NCBI RefSeq assembly: GCF_018987265.1
Contig: NZ_CP076853.1
Location: 3,127,501-3,191,500, forward strand
Length of the DNA stretch: 64,000 nucleotides
From: Rhizobium sp. WYJ-E13
GTDB taxonomy: Bacteria > Pseudomonadota > Alphaproteobacteria > Rhizobiales > Rhizobiaceae
Direction: 5' to 3'
Part shown: one piece after another, positions 9,366 to 18,435 of the stretch
Numbering within the stretch: position 1 is the first letter of the stretch
Layout of the letters: each line of letters starts with the position of its first letter
Notes under the pieces: model-generated
The model's database searches: none
Told to the model about the DNA's origin: nothing
Seen by the model: only the letters and a program-made list of their open reading frames with translations
Made by a program: the position numbers and the translations under genes

Positions 9366-10799
9366 ATGGTACCCCTTCGTTATGCCACACCGGCGCTATT
9401 ATTATTGCTTTCGGGCTGCGTCTTAGGCCCTGACCACGTACCTCCTGAAATGTCGCTTCCTGGAAAATTCAGCGAAGGTGGCAAAACGAACATCGGCGAT
9501 GTCGCTACCACGGCCTGGTGGACCGCCTATAACGATCGCAAGCTCGACAGCCTCGTCCAGACCGGCCTTAGCCAGAACCTGACGGTTCAGCAGGCCATTG
9601 AGCGCATCAATTCCGCTTCTGCCAACGTGACCATCGCCGGCGCCGGCGCCTTGCCTGCCCTTGATGTCGGTGCGTCCCACACCATCAGTGGCCAGAGCGG
9701 CGAACTGCGCACTCAGTTTGACACCCGCAACACCAGCGCCGGACAGCTTTCCCTGTCCTGGCTGCTCGATCTGTTCGGCCTCTACAAGCGCAACAAGGAA
9801 AGCGCCCTCGCTTCGCTTGACTCCGCTTATGCAGCAGCCGATGTCGCCAAGCTGTCCTACATTTCGGACCTTGTCTCAACCTATATCGATCTGCGCTTCT
9901 TCCAGCAGCGCCTGGCGCTTTCGAAGGCCAACCTGAAGTCCCGTCAGGAAACCTACGACCTCACCAAGTTCCAGCTTGAGGCAGGCGCGGCGTCCCGCCT
10001 CGACGTCGTACAGGCTGAAGGTCTTGTCCAGTCGACGCTCGCAGAAATCCCCGGCCTCGAAACCAACATCCGCGTTTCGGCCCATCATATCGCCACCCTC
10101 GTCGGCCAGCCGGCCGGTTCGATGGTCGATGAACTGCTGCGTGGCTCCGGCCAGCCGACCTTCCGCGGCGGCATCAATTCCGGCATCCCAGCCGACCTGA
10201 TCCGCAACCGTCCGGATATTCGCCAGGCTGAGCGTAACCTTGCGGCCGCCACCGCCCAGATCGGTGTCGCAGAGGCTCAGCTCTATCCGTCGATCTCGCT
10301 GTCCGGTTCGATCTCGCCGAGCTACATCAACCAGCGCGGCTTGCACGGCGGGCTGTCGGCATGGTCCTTCGGCCCGACCCTAAATCTGCCGATCCTCGAC
10401 GGCGGCCGCTTGCGCGCCAACGTCGAAGTTTCCAAGTCCGACGCAGCGGCATCCTACCTCGCCTGGAAACAGACCGTCCTGACGGCGGTCGAGCAGGTCG
10501 AGAATGCCCTGTCGTCCGTCCGCCGCGATGCCCAGACGGTCGATGCGCTCCGCGCCCAGGTCAGGACGACGCAGGAAACTCTCGAACTTTCGACGGCGTC
10601 CTATAAGGACGGCGCTTCCTCGCTGCTCGACGTTCTCGACGCCCAGCGCCAGGTTTCGCTTGCTCAGGCAAGCCTCGCTGCTGCTGTTCAGCAGATGGCC
10701 AAGGACTATGCTGCACTCAACATCGCAGTCGGCGGGGGCTTCGCTCCGGGCGGCAAGACCACCGCTCCGGCACCGGCCAAAGTTGCCAAGGGCATGTGA
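9366..10799 (+). CDS. Outer-membrane efflux lipoprotein, NodT/OprM family
   Basis: A 477-residue outer-membrane channel of the TolC superfamily. It has a lipoprotein signal with LLSGC, two outer-membrane-efflux domains with long Ala/Gln/Ser-rich helices, and the conserved IRNRPDIRQAERNLAAA segment of NodT-type proteins. ATG at 9366 has AGGA 8 bases upstream; ATG at 9357 is in frame but has its Shine-Dalgarno too close. It completes the adaptor-pump-channel set, separated from the pump by 154 bases without a recognised gene. The strong terminator that follows ends the operon. Confidence 0.93.
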   Translation: MVPLRYATPALLLLLSGCVLGPDHVPPEMSLPGKFSEGGKTNIGDVATTAWWTAYNDRKLDSLVQTGLSQNLTVQQAIERINSASANVTIAGAGALPALDVGASHTISGQSGELRTQFDTRNTSAGQLSLSWLLDLFGLYKRNKESALASLDSAYAAADVAKLSYISDLVSTYIDLRFFQQRLALSKANLKSRQETYDLTKFQLEAGAASRLDVVQAEGLVQSTLAEIPGLETNIRVSAHHIATLVGQPAGSMVDELLRGSGQPTFRGGINSGIPADLIRNRPDIRQAERNLAAATAQIGVAEAQLYPSISLSGSISPSYINQRGLHGGLSAWSFGPTLNLPILDGGRLRANVEVSKSDAAASYLAWKQTVLTAVEQVENALSSVRRDAQTVDALRAQVRTTQETLELSTASYKDGASSLLDVLDAQRQVSLAQASLAAAVQQMAKDYAALNIAVGGGFAPGGKTTAPAPAKVAKGM

Positions 10800-10823
10800 A
10801 ATCGTCGCCCATTGCTTGTTCAG

Positions 10824-10849
10824 GCCCCGCGGTTTCCGCGGGGCTTTTT
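10824..10849 (+). terminator. Rho-independent terminator of the RND efflux operon
   Basis: A perfect 9-bp GC-rich stem (GCCCCGCGG with CCGCGGGGC) around a TTT loop is followed directly by TTTTT, 25 bases after the stop of the channel gene. Confidence 0.93.
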
Positions 10850-10934
10850 GTTTGCGCTGATGCCGCCAGGACAGATAATCCGCCCACTGAGTAAATTTGG
10901 ATTCGACAAGCCCTAACCGCTACGCTATGCAATT

Positions 10935-10950
10935 GCTTAAACGATTAAGC
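10935..10950. promoter_or_regulatory. LacI-type palindromic operator
   Basis: GCTTAAACGATTAAGC consists of 6-bp inverted arms GCTTAA/TTAAGC around ACGA, with the central CG typical of LacI/PurR-family sites. It lies 17 bases before the lacI-type gene, so the repressor probably controls itself and the downstream purine operon. Confidence 0.65.
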
Positions 10951-10966
10951 GCAGCGCCTCGAAATC

Positions 10967-12010
10967 ATGGCTTCACAACGCCCGGGTCCCAATCTCAGCA
11001 GGATAGCGACGTCGCTCGGCGTCTCCGTTGCTACGGTCTCGAATGCGCTCTCCGGCAAGGGCCGAGTTTCCAATGCCCTGATCGAGAGAATTCGTACGCA
11101 TGCTGCCGAACTCGGCTATGTGCCGAGCCAGGCCGGACGGGCGCTGCGCACGGGCCGCAGCGGCGTGCTGGGCCTCGTCCTGCCTGATATCGCCAATCCG
11201 CTCTTCCCGAAGATTGCGCAGGCCATCGAATTTGCTGCCTCCGCCGCCGGTTATGGGGTACTGATCGCAGACTCCCGCGGTGACATCACGGCGCAGACCG
11301 AGGCAATCAACCGGCTGGTGGAACGTGGTGTCGACGGCATGGTTGTCGTGCCTCGCCGCGCCACCCGCATTTCCGCCGCAAGCTGCCCGGTCGCAGTCAT
11401 CGATACTGCCTCCACGCCCGGCAATACGGTCGCCGCCGACCATTGGCAGGGCGGCAGGGAGATCGCCGCCCATCTCGCCGGCCTCGGCCACAAGCAGATC
11501 CTGATCATCGGCAACAATCAGGAATCCAATGTCCAGAATGACCGAGCCGGCGGCATCAGGGCCGGCCTGCAGCCCGGCATGCGCTCTGAAATGCTGTGGA
11601 TCGAACGCCTGGAGCACGAGATGGGCGCCGGCTGCCGGTTGGGCCTTGCGGAAAAGACGCGTCAGGGCTTCACCGCCTTTGCGGCCCTTTCCGACCTGCA
11701 GGCCCTGCGGGCGCTGACCGAACTGCAGCAGGATGGCATCAGCGTTCCGACCGATGTCAGTGTCACCGGCTTCGATGATCTCATCTGGTCGCCTGTCGTC
11801 ACGCCGTCGCTGACGACGGTGAGGATGGACATGGACACTATCGCCGAAATCGCCATCTCCGCGCTGGTCGACAGAATAAACGAAAGCGGCACTCGGGAGG
11901 GCGTGCTGGTCACGGCGGAGACCGAACGCGTGCCCATGCAACTCATCATCCGCCAGTCATCCGGGCTCGCGAACCCGGCACCAAAAACCTCAGAGATGGA
12001 GAACATGTAG
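10967..12010 (+). CDS. LacI-family transcriptional repressor of the purine uptake operon
   Basis: A 347-residue regulator with the N-terminal LacI helix-turn-helix (SRIATSLGVSVATVSNALSG, residues about 10-30), hinge helix and a periplasmic-binding-protein-like effector domain (VLGLVLPDIANPLFPKIAQAI; later SVTGFDDLIWSPVVTPSLTTV). It is one base short of touching the next gene and shares its direction, so it heads the transporter and catabolic operon. The effector is probably a purine, nucleoside or related sugar, inferred from the nucleoside hydrolase and adenine deaminase downstream. Confidence 0.88.
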   Translation: MASQRPGPNLSRIATSLGVSVATVSNALSGKGRVSNALIERIRTHAAELGYVPSQAGRALRTGRSGVLGLVLPDIANPLFPKIAQAIEFAASAAGYGVLIADSRGDITAQTEAINRLVERGVDGMVVVPRRATRISAASCPVAVIDTASTPGNTVAADHWQGGREIAAHLAGLGHKQILIIGNNQESNVQNDRAGGIRAGLQPGMRSEMLWIERLEHEMGAGCRLGLAEKTRQGFTAFAALSDLQALRALTELQQDGISVPTDVSVTGFDDLIWSPVVTPSLTTVRMDMDTIAEIAISALVDRINESGTREGVLVTAETERVPMQLIIRQSSGLANPAPKTSEMENM

Positions 12011-12011
12011 A

Positions 12012-13034
12012 ATGAAGAAAACCCTCATTGCATCGGCAGCCCTGGCCGCGCTTTTTCCCCTTGGCGCCGCGGCACAGGATCGGACGCTGACCATTTCCGT
12101 CTATGCCTTCGCGCAGGATGACTACAAGTCGATCGTCTACGACCCCTTCGAAGCCAAATGCGGCTGCAAACTCGTTGTCGAAACCGGCAACAGCGTCGAG
12201 CGCATCGCCAAGATGGAAGCGAACAAAGCCAATCCGGTGGTCGATCTTGCCGCCGTCTCCATGGCTGACGGCCTTGCCGCCGCCCGCGCCGGCCTGATCG
12301 ACAAGGTCGATACTTCCAAGCTCGAAAATTTCTCCAAGCTCTATGATATCGCCAAGGATCCGAACACCGACGGCATGAGTGTCGGCTACACCTTCTACGC
12401 CACCTCGATAGCCTATCGTTCCGACAAGATGAAGATCGAGTCCTGGGCCGATCTCTTGAAGCCGGAATATGTTGGCCACGTTGCCTTCCCGAACGTCACG
12501 ACCAATCAAGGTCCGCCGGCGCTCTATATGCTGGGCCTTGCACTCGGCAAGGACGCGCCCGACCTCACGGCGCCGATCGAGGCACTCGGCGAAAAGAAGG
12601 GCGAGATCGTCACCTTCTACGAAAAGTCTTCCCAGCTCGTGCAGCTCATGCAGCAGGAAGAAATCTGGGCCGCTCCGATCGGCCGCTTCTCCTGGGCAGG
12701 CTTCACCAAGCTCAATGTTCCCGTTGCCTGGGCAACGCCGAAGGAAGGCCAGACCGGCGGCATGAACGTGCTGGTCATGACCAAGGGATCGAAAAACCAG
12801 GATCTCGCCCTGCAGTTCATGGATTTCTGGCTGTCGACCGAAGTCCAGACCAAGCTCGCCGAAAAACTGATCGACAGCCCGGCGAACAAGGAAGTGAAGG
12901 TCTCCGACGAGGTCGCCAACAACATCACCTATGGCGAAGACACCGCCAAGAGCCTGAAGCTCATCCCCGCCGCAGCCGCTCTCGACAATCGCAATGGCTG
13001 GCTGAAGGAATGGAACGAAAAGGTCGGCCAGTAA
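12012..13034 (+). CDS. ABC importer substrate-binding protein, PotD-like
   Basis: A 340-residue periplasmic protein with signal peptide (cleavage after about GAAAQ, residue 22) and an extracellular-solute-binding type 1/PotD-like fold (SIAYRSDKMKIESWADLLKPEY). Such proteins usually bind polyamines, thiamine, iron or other small cations. Here the gene sits in an operon with a nucleoside hydrolase and adenine deaminase, which points to a nucleoside or purine ligand; that is an inference. Known bacterial nucleoside ABC importers normally use BMP/Med-type binding proteins, so this association is unusual. Confidence 0.85.
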   Translation: MKKTLIASAALAALFPLGAAAQDRTLTISVYAFAQDDYKSIVYDPFEAKCGCKLVVETGNSVERIAKMEANKANPVVDLAAVSMADGLAAARAGLIDKVDTSKLENFSKLYDIAKDPNTDGMSVGYTFYATSIAYRSDKMKIESWADLLKPEYVGHVAFPNVTTNQGPPALYMLGLALGKDAPDLTAPIEALGEKKGEIVTFYEKSSQLVQLMQQEEIWAAPIGRFSWAGFTKLNVPVAWATPKEGQTGGMNVLVMTKGSKNQDLALQFMDFWLSTEVQTKLAEKLIDSPANKEVKVSDEVANNITYGEDTAKSLKLIPAAAALDNRNGWLKEWNEKVGQ

Positions 13035-13050
13035 GCCGCTGCCGATAACG

Positions 13051-13070
13051 GTCCCGGCGCCGGCCGGGAC
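13051..13070 (+). repeat. Stem-loop between binding-protein and permease genes
   Basis: GTCCCGG and CCGGGAC form a 7-bp GC stem with a 6-base loop 17 bases after the binding-protein stop, with no T-tract. Such hairpins often stabilise the upstream mRNA so the binding protein is made in excess over the permeases. Confidence 0.45.
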
Positions 13071-13098
13071 GACCCTTCCTCCGCTCGAAAGGCGTTAC

Positions 13099-13926
13099 AT
13101 GTTCCAGAACCGCGCCGAAGCACTGGCACTTGCCCTGCCGGCAGCGATCTTTGCAGCCGTGGTCTTTCTGCTGCCTGTCGCGATCCTGCTCTCCGAAGGT
13201 TTTCGTAGCGGCGGCGCGTGGACACTTGCTGCCTATACGGATTTCTTCTCCGAAACGCTGAACCGCACCGTCTTCTTCCGCACCTTCCGGCTTGGCCTCG
13301 AGGTCACGGCGGTTTCAGCCATCATCGGCTACGCCGCCGCCTTTGCGATCGTCAATCTGCCGCCGAACGGCAAGGGCCGCATGATCGGCCTCGTCACCCT
13401 GCCGCTGATGATTTCGCCGGTTGCCCGTACCTACGCCTGGATCGTTATCCTTGGCCGCACCGGCATCGTCAATGAAGCCATTACAGGTCTCGGCTTGAGC
13501 GCGGAACCTCTGCGCCTGCTCTTTACCGAGACCGCCGTCTTCATCGGTCTGCTGCAGCTCTTCCTGCCACTGATGATACTGTCGCTCATCAGTGCGCTCG
13601 AGAACATACCGAAGGATGCCATTCCCGCCGCACGCGTCCTCGGCGCCAACTGGTTTCAGGTCTTCTGGAAGGTCATCCTGCCACTGACGAAGGAAGGTCT
13701 CGTCGTCGGCGGCACGTTGGTCTTCACCGGCTCACTGACTGCCTATATCACGCCTGCCATCCTTGGCGGCTCCAAGGTGCTGATGCTGGAAACGCTGTTG
13801 TACCAGCAGGTGTCTGTCGCCAACAATTTCGTTTCGGCGAGCGTCATCGCCTTCATCTTGATCGTCATGAGCTTCGCCGCCAATATCTTGCTCAAACGGC
13901 TCGCAACCGCGAGGAACCGCCGATGA
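13099..13926 (+). CDS. ABC importer inner-membrane permease 1 (PotB-like)
   Basis: A 275-residue protein with about six transmembrane segments and the BPD_transp_1 EAA loop near residues 175-195 (IPAARVLGANWFQVFWKVILP). It pairs with the next permease to form the channel of the importer. The gene overlaps the next by 4 bases (ATGA), a sign of translational coupling. PotB/CysT-like architecture agrees with the PotD-like binding protein. Confidence 0.9.
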   Translation: MFQNRAEALALALPAAIFAAVVFLLPVAILLSEGFRSGGAWTLAAYTDFFSETLNRTVFFRTFRLGLEVTAVSAIIGYAAAFAIVNLPPNGKGRMIGLVTLPLMISPVARTYAWIVILGRTGIVNEAITGLGLSAEPLRLLFTETAVFIGLLQLFLPLMILSLISALENIPKDAIPAARVLGANWFQVFWKVILPLTKEGLVVGGTLVFTGSLTAYITPAILGGSKVLMLETLLYQQVSVANNFVSASVIAFILIVMSFAANILLKRLATARNRR

Positions 13927-14702
13927 GCATCCGCCTCCTCTCACCTGTCGTGCTGTTCTTATTGCTGGTCTTCCTGATCGGCCCCTTCCTGATCATCATC
14001 GCCGCCTCGCTTTCGGCCGGAGATACGCTGGCCTTCCCGCCGCAGGGCCTGTCGCTGCGCTGGGTCGCCAAGGTCTTCACCATCGACAGCTTCCGCGACA
14101 GCTTCGCCATGTCGATGTTTCTTGCCGTCTTCGGCACACTGGCGGCGCTCGTCCTCGGTGTTCCCGCCGCCTATGCGCTATCGCGCTACAGGCTTCCGGG
14201 TTCCGAGACGGTGAGAACCATCGTCTCGCTGCCGATCATCGTGCCCGGCATCATCGTCGGTCTGGCGCTGCTGCGTTATCTGGTGGTTCCTTTCGGCTTC
14301 AATATCACGCTGGCGCTCTTCTTTGCCCATACCGCGCTGGTACTGCCCTATGCCGTGCGCGTGGTGTCCGCGAGCCTCGGGAACCTGCGCTCCGATATCG
14401 AGGAAGCAGCCGTCTTGCTCGGCTCCTCGCGGCTCGGCGCTTTCCTCCGGGTCGTCATGCCGAATATCCGCGGCGGCATTCTCGCCGCCTTCATTCTCGG
14501 CTTCGTCACCAGCTTCAACCAGGTGCCGGTGTCGCTCTTCCTCTCCGGTCCGGGCGTGCGCACGCTGCCGATCGACATGCTGGGTTACATGGAAACCACC
14601 TACGATCCGTCCATTGCCGCGCTCTCGGCGCTGCTCGCCTTCCTTTCGATCGGCATCGTCTTTCTCGCCGAACGCTTCCTGGGATTCTCTCGCTATGTCT
14701 GA
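13923..14702 (+). CDS. ABC importer inner-membrane permease 2 (PotC-like)
   Basis: A 259-residue six-helix permease with EAA loop DIEEAAVLLGSSRLGAFLRVV. It overlaps the preceding permease by 4 bases and the following ATPase gene by 8 bases, so the three proteins are translated together. It is the second half of the heterodimeric membrane channel. Confidence 0.9.
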   Translation: MSIRLLSPVVLFLLLVFLIGPFLIIIAASLSAGDTLAFPPQGLSLRWVAKVFTIDSFRDSFAMSMFLAVFGTLAALVLGVPAAYALSRYRLPGSETVRTIVSLPIIVPGIIVGLALLRYLVVPFGFNITLALFFAHTALVLPYAVRVVSASLGNLRSDIEEAAVLLGSSRLGAFLRVVMPNIRGGILAAFILGFVTSFNQVPVSLFLSGPGVRTLPIDMLGYMETTYDPSIAALSALLAFLSIGIVFLAERFLGFSRYV

Positions 14703-15720
14703 CGCATACCTTCAACTCGACAAGCTGACGCTCGCCTATGGCGATATGGTTGCGGTGAAGGACCTCGACCTGTCGATTGCCAAAGGCGAACTGGTGGCAC
14801 TCCTCGGCCCCTCCGGCTGCGGCAAGACGACAACCATGCGCGCGATTGCCGGCCTGCTCAATCCCGCCTCTGGCCGCATCAACCTTGATGGCGCCGATAT
14901 CACCCGCGTCTCCGCCAATAAACGCGCCGTCGGCCTTGTCTTCCAGTCCTATGCGCTTTTCCCGCATCTGAGTGTCTATGAGAACGTCGCCTTCGGCCTT
15001 CGCCTGAAAGGGCTGCGCGGCCAGGATCTTGACAACAAGGTCAATGCCGGCATCAAATCCGTCGGCCTCACAAAATTCGCCGGCCGCAAGCCCGGCGAGC
15101 TCTCCGGCGGCCAGCAGCAACGCGTAGCACTGGCCCGCTCCATGGTCATGGAACCGAAGGTGCTGCTGCTCGACGAGCCACTCTCCAATCTCGACGCCCG
15201 ACTGCGTCTGGAAATGCGCGCCGAGTTGCAACGCGTCCAGAAGGAAACAGGCGTGACGATGATCTTCGTCACCCACGACCAGGCGGAAGCCCTTGCCCTT
15301 GCCGATCGCATCATCGTCATGCTGAACGGCGGTATCGAGCAGATCGGCACACCTGAGGACATCTATAACAGGCCGGTTTCCTCCTTCGTCGCTGATTTCG
15401 TCGGCTTCGAGAATGTCTTTGCGCTGAAGGACGGAAAGCTTGCGATGCCGAACGGCCCAGTCGCGCTTTCCGCACCTGCCCCTGAAGATGCGGCGGGCCT
15501 GGCATGGCGACCCCGCGCGGTTGTCCTTGGTTCCGGCCCGTTTCAGGGCAGTGTGCGCGGCACGTCTTTTGCCGGCAACAGCCGCGAATACCTGCTGGAC
15601 AGCGCGCTTGGCCCGATCAAGGCGGAAGTCGACGCTGCCCTGCCGCAGCACGAACTCGGCAGCACGATCGCCTTCGACCTGCCGGTTGCAGCCGCCGCAA
15701 GCCTCAAGCGGTTCGGGTGA
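14695..15720 (+). CDS. ABC importer ATP-binding protein (PotA/UgpC-like)
   Basis: A 341-residue ATPase with Walker A GPSGCGKTTT (about residues 38-47), the signature LSGGQQQRVALARS, Walker B VLLLDEPLSNLDA and the switch histidine in FVTHDQAEALALA. The C-terminal part is a TOBE-like domain, typical of the CUT1/polyamine/iron ATPases. ATG at 14695 gives the canonical N-terminus MSDAYLQLDKLTLAYG; the frame is open further upstream but only as the shadow of the permease gene. It energises the importer encoded by the three preceding genes. Confidence 0.93.
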   Translation: MSDAYLQLDKLTLAYGDMVAVKDLDLSIAKGELVALLGPSGCGKTTTMRAIAGLLNPASGRINLDGADITRVSANKRAVGLVFQSYALFPHLSVYENVAFGLRLKGLRGQDLDNKVNAGIKSVGLTKFAGRKPGELSGGQQQRVALARSMVMEPKVLLLDEPLSNLDARLRLEMRAELQRVQKETGVTMIFVTHDQAEALALADRIIVMLNGGIEQIGTPEDIYNRPVSSFVADFVGFENVFALKDGKLAMPNGPVALSAPAPEDAAGLAWRPRAVVLGSGPFQGSVRGTSFAGNSREYLLDSALGPIKAEVDAALPQHELGSTIAFDLPVAAAASLKRFG

Positions 15721-15724
15721 GATC

Positions 15725-16645
15725 ATGGGCGTTTGGATCGACACAGACATGGGTTTCGACGACATCGCCGCCATCATGGTGGTGATGAACGCCGAGCACG
15801 ACATCGATGGCGTCTCGTTGGTTTTCGGCAATGCGCCGCTGCCGCAGGTACGCACCAATGCAGCGGGTGCGGCAAAGGCCTTCGGCTGGAAATTTCCCAT
15901 TCACACCGGCCGGGATATGCCCGTGCTCGGCAAACTTGAGACGGCGCAGGCGATCCTCGGCGAAAGCGGTATTCCGACAACGGGAAAACACCTGCCGCCG
16001 GCCCCGATCCTGCCAGACAGCGATGCCTTCCTCGCCCTCTGCCGCTGGCTGGAGCTGGAAGGCCCGCATCGCATCCTGGCGCTTGGTCCGCTGACGAATA
16101 TCGCCGCGCTGGCGCTCGCCCGGCCCGAACTAGCAACCCGCATCACCGAACTCGTCTGGATGGGCGGCGGCGTCACCTCGGGCAACCACACGGCCTCTTC
16201 AGAATTCAATTCGCTCGCCGATCCGGAAGCGCTGGCGATCGTCATCGGCCACAAGCTGCCGCTACGCATGGTCGATCTCGATCTCTGCCGCAAGGTGCTT
16301 GCCAAGCCTGAGGATGACGATCCAGTGCGCGCTGCCGGCGGCGCAAATGCCGAACTGATCGCCGACATGTTCGCTGGCTATATCAGAATCGGCACCAGCC
16401 GCGGTCGCCCCGCCATGGCGATCTACGACCCTTCGGCTGCCGTCGCCTTCGTCGCTCCGCAGGTGGTGAGCTTCCGCCCTGCCCGCATCGATGTGGAATT
16501 ACAGGGACAGCACACGCGTGGGCGTACGGTCGTTGAAACCCGTGCCACCCATGCAACGTTCAATGCGCAGTTCGCTGCCGACATCGACGCCGACATGGCG
16601 CGTGTCATCATTCTCGCCGCCCTGGTCAACGAGGCCCGCAAATGA
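15725..16645 (+). CDS. Inosine/uridine-preferring nucleoside hydrolase
   Basis: A 306-residue enzyme that splits N-ribosidic bonds to give free base and ribose. The N-terminal WIDTDMGFDDIAAIMVV matches the calcium-binding DTDxGxDD motif, and ILALGPLTNIAALALA and WMGGG are the usual internal blocks. It follows the ATPase gene by 4 bases and overlaps adenine deaminase by 4, so it is an integral member of the operon. Together with the next gene it would turn imported adenosine-type nucleosides into hypoxanthine and ribose. Confidence 0.92.
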   Translation: MGVWIDTDMGFDDIAAIMVVMNAEHDIDGVSLVFGNAPLPQVRTNAAGAAKAFGWKFPIHTGRDMPVLGKLETAQAILGESGIPTTGKHLPPAPILPDSDAFLALCRWLELEGPHRILALGPLTNIAALALARPELATRITELVWMGGGVTSGNHTASSEFNSLADPEALAIVIGHKLPLRMVDLDLCRKVLAKPEDDDPVRAAGGANAELIADMFAGYIRIGTSRGRPAMAIYDPSAAVAFVAPQVVSFRPARIDVELQGQHTRGRTVVETRATHATFNAQFAADIDADMARVIILAALVNEARK

Positions 16646-18429
16646 CCGCCAACTCGCGCCATGAACCTGCCGACCTCAACGAACCGGCCTTACGCGCCCG
16701 CGCGGTGGCTGCCGCTCGCGGTGACAGCCCCTTCGATACGCTTATTGCCGGCGGCCGCGTTCTCGATGCCGTCACCGGCCTGATCCGCGAGGCCGATATC
16801 GGCCTCGTCGGTGCTTTGATTGCGAGCGTGCACGCGCCGGCAAGCCGCACCGATGCCGCTGATGTAATCGACGCGACCGGCAGCATCATTTCTCCCGGCC
16901 TTATCGATACGCATATGCATATCGAAAGCTCGATGGTCACGCCGGCCGAATATGCTGAAGCCGTGTTGCCGCGCGGCGTCACGACGATCGTCTGGGACCC
17001 GCACGAGTTCGCCAATGTCCATGGTCTCGACGGCGTGCGCTGGGCGATCGAAGCTTCGCGCAATCTGCCGCTGCGCATGATCCTGCTTGCTCCCTCCTGC
17101 GTTCCCTCTGCCCCTGGGCTTGAACTGGCCGGCGCGGATTTCGATGCCGACCTCATCACCGAGCTGCTGCGCTCTCCAGCGATCGGCGGTGTCGCCGAGG
17201 TGATGAACATGCGCGGCGTCATCGACAACGATCCGCGCATGACCGCAATCGTCAATGCCGGCCTGACCTCCGGCAAGCTCGTCTGCGGCCATGCCCGCGG
17301 GCTGGAGGGGGCCGACCTCAATGCCTTCATGGCCGCTGGTGTCACCTCCGATCACGAACTTACCTCGGGCGCTGACCTCCTGCAGAAGCTCGCAGCCGGG
17401 ATGACGATCGAGCTGCGTGGCTCTCATGATCATCTGCTGAAGGAATTCGTCGATGCGCTTGATGGCATCGGCCACCTTCCGCCAACCGTCACACTGTGCA
17501 CTGACGACGTCTTCCCCGATGAGCTCTACCAGAATGGCGGCCTCGACGATGTGGCGCGCCGCCTCGTGCGTTACGGCATGCGCCCGGAATGGGCGCTGCG
17601 TGCGGCGACCCTCAACGCCGCCCAGCGGCTGAAGCGCTCCGATCTTGGCCTGATCGCTCCTGGCCGCCGAGCCGATCTCGTGCTGTTCGAGGATATCAGC
17701 GAATTCAAAGCCCGCGCCGTCATCGCCAATGGCCGCCTGGTTGCCGAAGATGGCGCAGTGAGGGATCCGATCCAGCCACTCGATGCCGGTCCGCTGATGC
17801 AGTCGGTCAAGCTCGCACCGTTTGCTGACGATGATTTCCGCATCCCCGCGAACGGAAGCAAGGTACGCCTCGCAACGATCGACCGCCCGCGCTTTACCCG
17901 GTGGGGCGAAGCCGAGGCAGATATTCGCGAAGGTTTCGTCGTGCCGCCGGCCGGCAGCGCCATGCTCGCGGTCGCACATCGCCACGGACTGGCAGATGGC
18001 AAGCCGCGTGTCGGCTTCCTGACCGGCTGGGGTGAGTGGCACGGCGCCTTCTGCACCACCGTCTCGCATGACAGCCACAACCTCACAGTCTTCGGCGGAA
18101 ATGCACGAGACATGGCGCTGGCAGCAAACGCCGTCATCGAAGTCGGCGGCGGCATGGCCGTGGCAAAGGACGGCTGCGTCGAAGTCCTCTTGCCCCTGCC
18201 GCTCTCCGGCCTCGTAACCGATGCCTCCCTGCAGGAAACCGCCAACGGCTTCGCTGCCATCCGCAAGGCCATGGAGAAGATCGTCGACTGGAAGCCGCCC
18301 TATCTGGTCTTCAAGGCCTGCTTCGGCGCGACGCTTGCCTGCAATATCGGCCCGCACCAGACCGACCGCGGCATTGCCGATGTCATCACGGGCAAGGTGC
18401 TGGAAAGCCCGATATTGGAGACCTTCTGA
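16642..18429 (+). CDS. ade: Adenine deaminase
   Basis: A 595-residue amidohydrolase-superfamily enzyme, the standard length for adenine deaminase, converting adenine to hypoxanthine and ammonia. The metal motif is GLIDTHMHIESSM (about residues 88-100), with metal-binding His in the CGHAR and SDHEL regions. The C-terminal adenine-deaminase domain is seen at GWGEWHGAFCTTVSHDSHN. The ATG overlaps the nucleoside hydrolase stop by 4 bases. It is convergent with the M20 gene, leaving only 6 bases between stops, so transcription from both sides may collide there. Confidence 0.95.
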   Translation: MTANSRHEPADLNEPALRARAVAAARGDSPFDTLIAGGRVLDAVTGLIREADIGLVGALIASVHAPASRTDAADVIDATGSIISPGLIDTHMHIESSMVTPAEYAEAVLPRGVTTIVWDPHEFANVHGLDGVRWAIEASRNLPLRMILLAPSCVPSAPGLELAGADFDADLITELLRSPAIGGVAEVMNMRGVIDNDPRMTAIVNAGLTSGKLVCGHARGLEGADLNAFMAAGVTSDHELTSGADLLQKLAAGMTIELRGSHDHLLKEFVDALDGIGHLPPTVTLCTDDVFPDELYQNGGLDDVARRLVRYGMRPEWALRAATLNAAQRLKRSDLGLIAPGRRADLVLFEDISEFKARAVIANGRLVAEDGAVRDPIQPLDAGPLMQSVKLAPFADDDFRIPANGSKVRLATIDRPRFTRWGEAEADIREGFVVPPAGSAMLAVAHRHGLADGKPRVGFLTGWGEWHGAFCTTVSHDSHNLTVFGGNARDMALAANAVIEVGGGMAVAKDGCVEVLLPLPLSGLVTDASLQETANGFAAIRKAMEKIVDWKPPYLVFKACFGATLACNIGPHQTDRGIADVITGKVLESPILETF

Positions 18430-18435
18430 GGCAGC

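Noticed and set aside
16690..18357. 555-codon minus-strand frame opposite adenine deaminase
   Set aside because: Antisense shadow; adenine deaminase has all catalytic motifs on the plus strand.
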